Part shown: in pieces, positions 1 through 5,398 of the stretch | How the letters are laid out: each line of letters begins with the position of its first letter | Position numbering within the stretch: the first letter of the stretch is position 1 | DNA from: Gemmatimonadota bacterium | Lineage (GTDB): Bacteria > Gemmatimonadota > Gemmatimonadetes > Longimicrobiales > Gaopeijiaceae | DNA length: 5,398 bases | NCBI GenBank assembly: GCA_003695865.1 | Contig: RFGQ01000717.1 | Span: forward strand, 1 to 5,398 | Direction: 5' to 3' | Program-made: the position numbers and the translations under genes | The notes under the pieces: generated by a model | What the model was told of the DNA's origin: nothing | Database searches by the model: none | Seen by the model: the letters and a program-made list of their open reading frames with translations, nothing else

Positions 1-25
1 CCCCCACACCGCCCCGCTCCCGCGT

Positions 26-33
26 TATCTTTC
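26..33 (+). promoter_or_regulatory. Putative -10/-7 promoter box of the ABC transporter gene
   Basis: The box TATCTTTC stands out as an AT-rich island in otherwise GC-rich sequence. It differs from the Bacteroidota -7 consensus TAnnTTTG only at the last base. By analogy with that promoter class, transcription would start near position 37, giving a leader of about 40 nt before the ATG at 79. No TTG-type upstream element is visible, although only 25 bases precede the box in this window. The same TATCTTTCG string occurs just upstream of tyrS. Its role is inferred from position and resemblance. Confidence 0.45.
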
Positions 34-67
34 GCGCTCCGAATCCGAAAACCGACCCGCGCTCCGC

Positions 68-73
68 AGAGGG
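68..73 (+). promoter_or_regulatory. Ribosome binding site of the ABC transporter gene
   Basis: The purine run AGAGGG ends five bases before the ATG at 79. It supports that ATG as the start codon. Confidence 0.55.
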
Positions 74-78
74 CCCGC

Positions 79-1827
79 ATGGCCGCCAAACCCCGCGTTT
101 CGGGCGCCAGCCTGCGCCACGCGTTCCACGAGATCATCTGGCCGCGCCGTCGCCTGATCGCGATCGGGCTCGTCCTGATCCTGCTCAACCGGCTGGCCGG
201 GCTCGTCCTGCCCGCGTCGACCCGCTACCTGATCGACGTCGTCCTCGCCGAGGGCAACCGCACGCTGCTTCTGGAGCTGCTCGGGCTGCTCGCAGGCGCC
301 ATCGTGGTGCAGGCCGCGACCGGCTACCAGCTCACGCGCATGCTCAGCGTCGAGGCCCAGCACCTGATCGCGAACCTGCGCGCCCAGGTGCAGCGGCACG
401 TGCTCGCGCTGCCCGTGTCGCGCTTCGACAACACCAAGTCGGGCGAGCTCGTCTCGCGCATCATGGACGACGTGGAGGGCGTGCGGAACCTGGTGGGCAC
501 CGGTCTGGTGCAGCTCGTGGGAGGCGCGGTCACGGCGATCGTCGCCTTCGCATTTCTCGTGCGCCTCAACGTGGTCATGACGCTGCTCGCCCTCGTGCCG
601 CTCGCGGGCTTCGCCTTCGTCTCGGCGCGGGCGTTCGCCACGTTGCGGCCTGCGTTCCGCGAGCGGGGAAGGATCCGCGCCGAGGTGACCGGCCGCCTCA
701 CCGAGGCGCTCGGCGGCATTCGCGTGATCAAGGGCTTCCACGCGGTCGAGAAGGAGGCCGAGGTCTTCGAGCAGGGCGTGATGCGCATCTTCGACAACGT
801 GCGCACCACGCTCACCACCTCGAGCGCCGTGACCAGCCTGGGCACGTTCTTCGTGGGGCTGGCCAGCGTGCTCATCATGGGCTACGGCGGGCACCTCATC
901 CTGGAGGGGCGCCTCACCGTCGGCGAGCTGTTCTCGTTCACGCTCTTCCTCGGGTTCATGATCGCGCCGATCATCCAGATCGCGAACATCGGCACCCAGC
1001 TCACCGAGGCCTTCGCCGGCCTCGACCGCACGGCCGATCTGCTCGCGTGGCCCACCGAAGAGGACGACCCCGAGCGCACCGTCGACATGCCCCCGGTCGA
1101 GGGGCACGTGCGCTTCGAGGACGTGTGGTTCAGCTACGAGCCCGACAAGCCGGTGCTGCGCGGCATCGACTTCGAAGTCGAGCCCGGCACGATCGTAGCG
1201 CTGGTGGGCAGCTCGGGCTCGGGCAAGTCGACCCTGGCGGGGCTCGCCGCCTCGTTCCTCACGCCCGACCGGGGCCGCGTGCTGGTCGACGGCGTCGACC
1301 TGCGCACCGTGCGCCTCGCAACGTACCGGGACCAGCTCGGGCTCGTGCTCCAGGACGACTTCCTCTTCGACGGCACCATCCGCGAGAACCTGCTCTTCGC
1401 CCGGCCCGACGCGACCGAGGACGAGGTGCTCGAGGCCGCGCGGCGCGCCTACGTGACCGAGTTCACCGACCGCTTCGAGGACGGCCTCGACACGGTCATC
1501 GGTGAGCGCGGCGTGAAGCTTTCGGGCGGACAGCGCCAGCGCGTGACCATCGCCCGGGCCATCCTGGCCCGCCCGCGCATCCTGGTGCTCGACGAGGCGA
1601 CCTCGAGCCTCGACACCGAGAGCGAGGCCTACATCCAGCAGAGCCTGCAGGGCCTGCTCGAGGGGCGCACCACCTTCGTGATCGCGCACCGCCTCTCCAC
1701 GATCCAGCGCGCCGACGTGATCCTGGTCATCGAGGACGGCTGCATCGTCGAACGGGGCCGCCACGACGAATTGATGGCCGCGCACGGACGCTACCACCAG
1801 CTCTACACGGTGCAGGCCCGTATCTGA
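79..1827 (+). CDS. ABC exporter half-transporter, ABCB/MsbA-like (fused membrane and ATPase domains)
   Basis: This 582-residue protein has the usual length and domain order of a type IV (MsbA/Sav1866-like) ABC half-transporter, which works as a homodimer or heterodimer in the inner membrane and uses ATP to move lipids, peptides or drugs outward. The membrane domain spans roughly residues 22-310, with hydrophobic segments near 26-45, 63-83, 143-187 (a pair) and 255-304 (a pair). The ATPase domain covers about 343-580. Its motifs are intact: A-loop Tyr353, Walker A GSSGSGKST (377-385, Lys383), Q-loop Gln425, signature LSGGQ (481-485), Walker B ILVLDE (501-506, catalytic Glu506), D-loop SSLD (509-512) and H-loop His537. 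The ATG is preceded by AGAGGG, and a terminator follows the stop codon, so it is probably transcribed alone. No second half-transporter lies next to it, which favours a homodimer. The substrate cannot be read from the sequence, so no gene symbol is given. Confidence 0.95.
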   Translation: MAAKPRVSGASLRHAFHEIIWPRRRLIAIGLVLILLNRLAGLVLPASTRYLIDVVLAEGNRTLLLELLGLLAGAIVVQAATGYQLTRMLSVEAQHLIANLRAQVQRHVLALPVSRFDNTKSGELVSRIMDDVEGVRNLVGTGLVQLVGGAVTAIVAFAFLVRLNVVMTLLALVPLAGFAFVSARAFATLRPAFRERGRIRAEVTGRLTEALGGIRVIKGFHAVEKEAEVFEQGVMRIFDNVRTTLTTSSAVTSLGTFFVGLASVLIMGYGGHLILEGRLTVGELFSFTLFLGFMIAPIIQIANIGTQLTEAFAGLDRTADLLAWPTEEDDPERTVDMPPVEGHVRFEDVWFSYEPDKPVLRGIDFEVEPGTIVALVGSSGSGKSTLAGLAASFLTPDRGRVLVDGVDLRTVRLATYRDQLGLVLQDDFLFDGTIRENLLFARPDATEDEVLEAARRAYVTEFTDRFEDGLDTVIGERGVKLSGGQRQRVTIARAILARPRILVLDEATSSLDTESEAYIQQSLQGLLEGRTTFVIAHRLSTIQRADVILVIEDGCIVERGRHDELMAAHGRYHQLYTVQARI

Positions 1828-1829
1828 CG

Positions 1830-1873
1830 CGGCTCCGGGGGCGGGCCCAGGAGCGCGTCGGGGAGCCGTTTTT
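1830..1873 (+). terminator. Rho-independent terminator of the ABC transporter gene
   Basis: CGGCTCC (1830-1836) pairs with GGAGCCG (1862-1868), and TTTTT follows directly at 1869-1873. The 25-nt interior is G/C rich and contains a smaller possible GGG/CCC pairing (1837-1839 with 1846-1848). It starts two bases after the stop codon. The long interior makes the fold less certain than a compact hairpin, but the T-run directly after the stem is typical of intrinsic termination. Confidence 0.65.
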
Positions 1874-1880
1874 ACGAGTT

Positions 1881-1926
1881 CGGCGGCACCCTCGACGCCG
1901 CCGGGGCAAGCGCCGTGGCCCTTTTT
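1881..1926 (+). terminator. Possible second hairpin and T-run behind the ABC transporter gene
   Basis: CGGCGGC (1881-1887) pairs perfectly with GCCGCCG (1897-1903) around a 9-nt loop. A weak GGGC/GCCC pairing (1904-1907 with 1918-1921) then abuts TTTTT at 1922-1926. This could be a backup terminator in tandem with the one at 1830-1873. The stem next to the T-run is only four pairs, so the terminator reading is tentative. Confidence 0.35.
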
Positions 1927-1950
1927 GTGGAGCCGCCGCACAGGAAACAC

Positions 1951-1982
1951 TTGTTTTTCGGGAACCTGCCGCCCCATCTTTG
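1951..1982 (+). promoter_or_regulatory. Putative Bacteroidota-like promoter of the outer-membrane protein gene
   Basis: TTG (1951-1953) lies 21 bases before CATCTTTG (1975-1982). This matches the layout of Bacteroidota promoters, which have a TTTG-type element near -33 and TAnnTTTG near -7: the two centres are about 26 bases apart, as expected. The -7 box matches the consensus except for C at its first position. Predicted transcription start is near 1986, giving a leader of about 40 nt. The TTG sits within a short AT-rich palindrome, AAACA-CT-TGTTT (1945-1956). Assignment is by resemblance only. Confidence 0.5.
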
Positions 1983-1986
1983 AGGG

Positions 1987-1999
1987 TCCGGAAACCGGA
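1987..1999 (+). promoter_or_regulatory. Small leader hairpin in the 5' UTR of the outer-membrane protein gene
   Basis: TCCGG (1987-1991) and CCGGA (1995-1999) form a five-pair stem with an AAA loop. It lies just downstream of the predicted transcription start, so it would sit at or near the 5' end of the mRNA, where such hairpins can protect against decay. It is short and could be chance in GC-rich DNA. Confidence 0.3.
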
Positions 2000-2013
2000 A
2001 GTCCCACCCTCCC

Positions 2014-2018
2014 GGAGG
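2014..2018 (+). promoter_or_regulatory. Strong Shine-Dalgarno site fixing the start of the outer-membrane protein
   Basis: GGAGG lies eight bases before the ATG at 2027. This selects that codon over the longer open frame that begins at 1925. A signal peptide begins exactly at the chosen Met. Confidence 0.8.
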
Positions 2019-2026
2019 ATCGACGC

Positions 2027-3037
2027 ATGGCCTGGAAGAACGCGGCGGGCGCCGCGCTCGCAGCCCTGCTCGTGGCGATGCCGCTGCAGGCGCAGGACGT
2101 CCAGTGGAGCACCGACCGTCCCGACGGCCACGCTCCGCTCGGCGTCCACAACGACTTCACGCTGCCCCAGGGCGGCGTGCTGGTGACCTACCACTACACC
2201 CGTGACGAGCGCGCCGGCCTACGGTCTGGCACGGTGCCGCTGTTCGTCGACGACGTGCTCGACATCTTCGGTGTCGCGCCGCTGGCGCTCACGTCCGAAG
2301 GGCACCTGCTCGACATCCGGGTGGGGCTCACGGACGAGCTGACCGCCTCGGCGTCGCTGCCCTTCACGTACCGCACGGCCACGCAGGCCACCGAGACGCG
2401 CATCTTCGACACGCGCTCCTCGGGCATCGGTGACCTCGAGGTGCGGCTCATGTACCAGGTCTTCAACCTCGACGGGTACCGGGCGCACCTGTCGCTGGGC
2501 GCGGCCGCGCCGACCGGCTCGATCGACGAGACCGACGTCACGCCGCTCGGCCCCGGCGAGGTCCAGCTCCCCTTCCAGATGCAGCAGGGAACGGGCTCGT
2601 GGGCGGTGCTGCCCGGCTTCACCGTGCAGGCGCAGAACGAGTTCGGTACGGTCGGGGCCCAGGCCGAAGCGCGCATCCACACGGGCTTCAACGATCGGGG
2701 CTACCGCGTGGGCGACCGCTTCCGGGGCACGGTGTGGGCGTCATACAAGCTCAACGATTGGGTGAGCGCGTCGGCGCGGGTCACGTACGAGAGCTGGCAG
2801 GACGTCGAGGGGCAGGACCCCGACACGGACGCGCTCTTCGACCCGGCGGCGAATCCGTTCGCGACGGGCGGCACGCGGGCCGAGATCCCGTTCGGCGTCA
2901 ACATCCACTTCCGCGACGGCGCGCTGGCCGGGCATAGGGCCTCGGTCGAGTGGTTCGTGCCGGTTCACGAAGACCTGCACGGGCCGCAGCTCTCCTCCGA
3001 CCGCCGCCTGCTGGTCGGCTTCCAGCTGGTGTTCTGA
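2027..3037 (+). CDS. Secreted outer-membrane beta-barrel-like protein with RPDGHAPLGV motif
   Basis: The 336-residue product begins with a clear signal peptide: Lys4, a hydrophobic core at about 6-20, and likely cleavage after LQA at residue 22. The mature part has many alternating polar/hydrophobic stretches with Tyr, Trp and Phe, and few long helices. It ends in GFQLVF, a terminal Phe strand of the kind read by the BAM barrel-insertion machinery. Near the mature N-terminus is TDRPDGHAPLGV (29-40), followed by an aromatic strand with TYHYTRDERAGLRSGT. From memory, RPDGHAP-type motifs of this kind occur in uncharacterised outer-membrane 'transporter' proteins often grouped with the phenol-degradation MetA-pathway family; I could not check this. 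The protein is therefore probably an outer-membrane channel or barrel of unknown substrate. It has its own promoter-like region and strong ribosome binding site, and the next gene is convergent, so it appears monocistronic. Barrel location is fairly secure, but function is unknown. Confidence 0.8.
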   Translation: MAWKNAAGAALAALLVAMPLQAQDVQWSTDRPDGHAPLGVHNDFTLPQGGVLVTYHYTRDERAGLRSGTVPLFVDDVLDIFGVAPLALTSEGHLLDIRVGLTDELTASASLPFTYRTATQATETRIFDTRSSGIGDLEVRLMYQVFNLDGYRAHLSLGAAAPTGSIDETDVTPLGPGEVQLPFQMQQGTGSWAVLPGFTVQAQNEFGTVGAQAEARIHTGFNDRGYRVGDRFRGTVWASYKLNDWVSASARVTYESWQDVEGQDPDTDALFDPAANPFATGGTRAEIPFGVNIHFRDGALAGHRASVEWFVPVHEDLHGPQLSSDRRLLVGFQLVF

Positions 3038-3060
3038 TCTCAGTCGCCCCCGCGCGTCGT

Positions 3061-3079
3061 CCGGTGGGTGGGACACCGG
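3061..3079 (+). repeat. Short inverted repeat after the outer-membrane protein gene
   Basis: CCGGTG (3061-3066) and CACCGG (3074-3079) can form a six-pair hairpin with a 7-nt loop, 23 bases past the stop codon at 3035-3037. No T-run follows, so it is a weak terminator candidate for the plus-strand gene. It may help stabilise the mRNA 3' end. Confidence 0.3.
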
Positions 3080-3100
3080 GCGGCCGCGGTGGCTGCGACG

Positions 3101-3148
3101 AAAAAGCGCGAGGCCCCGGACACCGCTCGGGTGTCCGGGGCCTCGTGC
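3101..3148 (-). terminator. Strong rho-independent terminator of tyrS
   Basis: Two perfect 16-base arms (3109-3124 and 3130-3145) enclose a 5-nt loop. The stem extends to 19 pairs, with one G-U, at 3106-3148. On the minus strand the stem is followed directly by TTTTT (3105-3101), so the terminator points in the tyrS direction, 25 bases past its stop codon. Reading on the plus strand, no T-run follows. The stem may still act as a 3' end for the convergent outer-membrane protein gene, but less efficiently. Confidence 0.88.
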
Positions 3149-3173
3149 GTGGAGCCGGCCGCGAGGGCGCCGC

Positions 3174-4454
<1,281 letters not shown>

Positions 4455-4460
4455 GGGGGC

Positions 4461-4468
4461 GAAAGATA
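4461..4468 (-). promoter_or_regulatory. Putative -10/-7 promoter box of tyrS, placed for a leaderless mRNA
   Basis: Read on the minus strand this is TATCTTTC, identical to the box upstream of the ABC transporter gene. Only six bases (GCCCCC) separate it from the tyrS ATG. If transcription starts about four bases past the box, as in Bacteroidota promoters, the 5' leader would be zero to about five bases. That agrees with the absence of a Shine-Dalgarno site. No clear TTG element is seen further upstream. There is no room for a T-box or other leader regulator. Confidence 0.45.
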
Positions 4469-4526
4469 CACGAGCGGCGCGGCGCGGGAATGGCGCCGGC
4501 CGGGCCCGTCCTCCGACCCCGTGGAT

Positions 4527-4544
4527 CCCTGCGGGGTAGCAGGG
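4527..4544 (+). promoter_or_regulatory. Inverted repeat overlapping the start region of the unknown gene
   Basis: CCCTGC (4527-4532) and GCAGGG (4539-4544) are perfect inverse copies around GGGGTA. They end three bases before the ATG at 4548. The only nearby purine-rich runs that could bind the ribosome are AGGGG (4541-4545), largely within the right arm, and GCGGGG (4531-4536), starting in the left arm. As RNA the hairpin could mask the ribosome binding site; as DNA it could be an operator. Neither role is shown by the sequence alone. Confidence 0.35.
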
Positions 4545-4547
4545 GCC

Positions 4548-5327
4548 ATGGAACTCATCGACGCCCTTCTCTCCATCGAGATCCAGAACGTCTTCGCCGA
4601 GGCCCTCCGCACCCGCAGGGGGCTGCACCTCTCTTTCCGCTGGGGGGACGACACCGCTTCGGACGACGACGGGCGCGCCGGCGGCCCCGATTCGGACGCC
4701 GAGGGCGAATTCCCGCAGGTGCGCATCGCCACGCTCGCCGGAACCGACCTGCTCGTGACGCCCCGCCACCTCGAGCGGGAGGCGCCGCCGGGAAGCCCCC
4801 GCGGCCTGCACGTGGAGTACGAGGACCTGGTCGGCTACGACTGGATCACCGAAGACACGGGCGGCAAGGTGGCCGCGCACGAAGAGCACTACGACAGGCT
4901 CTACCTCTACACCCGTGGGCGCCGCACCCACGTGCTCGAGGACCTCGGACCCGCCGTCTATCCGCTGATGACCTTCCTGGGCCGCGTCGTGGAGCTGCGC
5001 TCGCAGAAGGTGCTCCTGCGCCGTCTGGATCCCGAGGACGTCGACCTGCTGGGCCGCGCGCTGCACGCCGCGGCGGCCGGGCCGTTCGTGGAGGACCGGG
5101 AGATGCCCGAGTTCTTCGGCCAGGACCGCGCCTCGCTCCAGGTCGTGGCCCATCTCTGGCCCCGCCTCAACCTGGCGGCGCCGGCGCTGCGGGAAATCCT
5201 GGAGTCGGTGGTCGACTTCCTGATCCGCCGCCGCGAGCGGCACCCGGATGCCTGGGACGCGCTTGTCGACGCCCGACCCGAGGATCTGCGCGCGGCCTAC
5301 CGCGCGTTCGCCGCCATCGTTCGCTGA
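4548..5327 (+). CDS. Conserved-looking hypothetical cytoplasmic protein, acidic, 259 residues
   Basis: I do not recognise this family. The product has no signal peptide and no membrane segment, so it is probably cytoplasmic. It starts with a helix-like segment (ELIDALLSIEIQNVFAEAL, 2-20). A strand-like LHLSFRW (26-32) follows, then an Asp/Glu-rich, probably disordered stretch (33-55), then a mixed region with EYEDLVGYDWITED and HYDRLYLYTRGRRTHVLEDLG. The second half is mostly helical (about 145-259) and rich in Arg, Glu and Leu, with a WPRLN segment. The frame has natural protein composition and strong G/C at third codon positions, unlike the Arg/Gly/Pro-rich alternative frame at 4490-5356. 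The start at 4548 is the first ATG before the helix; a GTG in frame at 4521 is possible. It is divergent from tyrS across 93 nt and followed after 25 nt by another gene, probably in the same operon. Confidence 0.75.
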   Translation: MELIDALLSIEIQNVFAEALRTRRGLHLSFRWGDDTASDDDGRAGGPDSDAEGEFPQVRIATLAGTDLLVTPRHLEREAPPGSPRGLHVEYEDLVGYDWITEDTGGKVAAHEEHYDRLYLYTRGRRTHVLEDLGPAVYPLMTFLGRVVELRSQKVLLRRLDPEDVDLLGRALHAAAAGPFVEDREMPEFFGQDRASLQVVAHLWPRLNLAAPALREILESVVDFLIRRRERHPDAWDALVDARPEDLRAAYRAFAAIVR

Positions 5328-5352
5328 CGCCCGAGACCACGAGATCCCCACC

Positions 5353-5398
5353 ATGATCCGACGCTTCCGATCCGGCGCCGTGCTCGTCGCCCTCGCCG
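5353..5398 (+). CDS. Start of a probably exported protein, cut by the window end
   Basis: Only 15 codons are visible: MIRRFRSGAVLVALA. Three Arg residues followed by a hydrophobic run look like the start of a signal peptide or a membrane anchor. The gene begins 25 nt after the stop codon of the preceding unknown gene, so the two are probably co-transcribed. The ribosome binding site is weak (GAGA near 5341). The function cannot be judged. Confidence 0.5.
   Translation, partial: MIRRFRSGAVLVALA

Noticed and set aside
25..2160. A 711-codon open frame on the minus strand across the ABC transporter gene.
   Set aside because: It is antisense to a gene with all ABC motifs intact. Its product is low-complexity, rich in Glu, His, Arg and Gly, as expected from the opposite strand of G/C-ending codons. 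It has no recognisable domain.
4537..4547. TAGCAGGGGCC just before the unknown gene, as a promoter box like those upstream of tyrS and the ABC gene.
   Set aside because: Only the initial TA matches the shared box and the spacing to the ATG differs, so this is too weak to call.
4455..4547. A T-box or tyrosine riboswitch-like leader for tyrS.
   Set aside because: The divergent gap is only 93 nt, the promoter-like box abuts the ATG, and no conserved T-box sequence is present.
4455..5354. A 300-residue N-terminal extension of TyrRS on the minus strand.
   Set aside because: TyrRS homology begins at the Met at 4454, giving a family-typical length. The extension lies antisense to the 4548-5327 gene and has no resemblance to synthetases.
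4490..5356. An alternative 288-codon plus-strand frame over the unknown gene.
   Set aside because: Its product is dominated by Arg, Gly, Ala and Pro, typical of a shifted GC-rich frame. The frame at 4548 gives natural helices and strands.

Overview
This is a GC-rich, gene-dense piece of a bacterial chromosome. It carries three complete, clearly coding genes, one complete gene of unknown function and the first codons of a fifth gene. The host has an outer membrane, because one gene encodes a secreted beta-barrel-like protein with a terminal Phe. Three upstream regions contain ATCTTT-type boxes that resemble the Bacteroidota TAnnTTTG promoter element. With the high GC and a signal peptide ending in QAQ, this fits the FCB group, most plausibly Gemmatimonadota. 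That placement is an inference; no rRNA or other phylogenetic marker gene was compared.

Layout. Positions 1-78 hold a promoter-like box and a ribosome binding site. Positions 79-1827 (+) encode an ABCB/MsbA-type half-transporter with membrane and ATPase domains in one chain and all ATPase motifs intact. Positions 1828-2026 hold a rho-independent terminator, a second T-run, and then a promoter, a small leader hairpin and a strong Shine-Dalgarno site. Positions 2027-3037 (+) encode a 336-residue outer-membrane protein with an RPDGHAPLGV motif. Positions 3038-3173 separate two convergent genes and contain a perfect 16-bp stem whose T-tract points toward the minus strand. Positions 3174-4454 (-) encode tyrosyl-tRNA synthetase. 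Positions 4455-4547 are a 93-nt divergent intergenic region. Positions 4548-5327 (+) encode a 259-residue cytoplasmic protein that I do not recognise. Another gene, beginning like a signal peptide, starts at 5353 and runs off the window. No gene-free stretch exceeds 300 bases.

The genes look like separate housekeeping transcription units, not one pathway. The only likely operon pair is the unknown gene and the truncated gene after it (25-nt gap). I found no mobile element, CRISPR array, tRNA, rRNA or defence-type cluster. The most interesting signals are regulatory: a shared Bacteroidota-like promoter box in a very GC-rich genome, a probably leaderless tyrS mRNA, and an inverted repeat overlapping the start region of the unknown gene.
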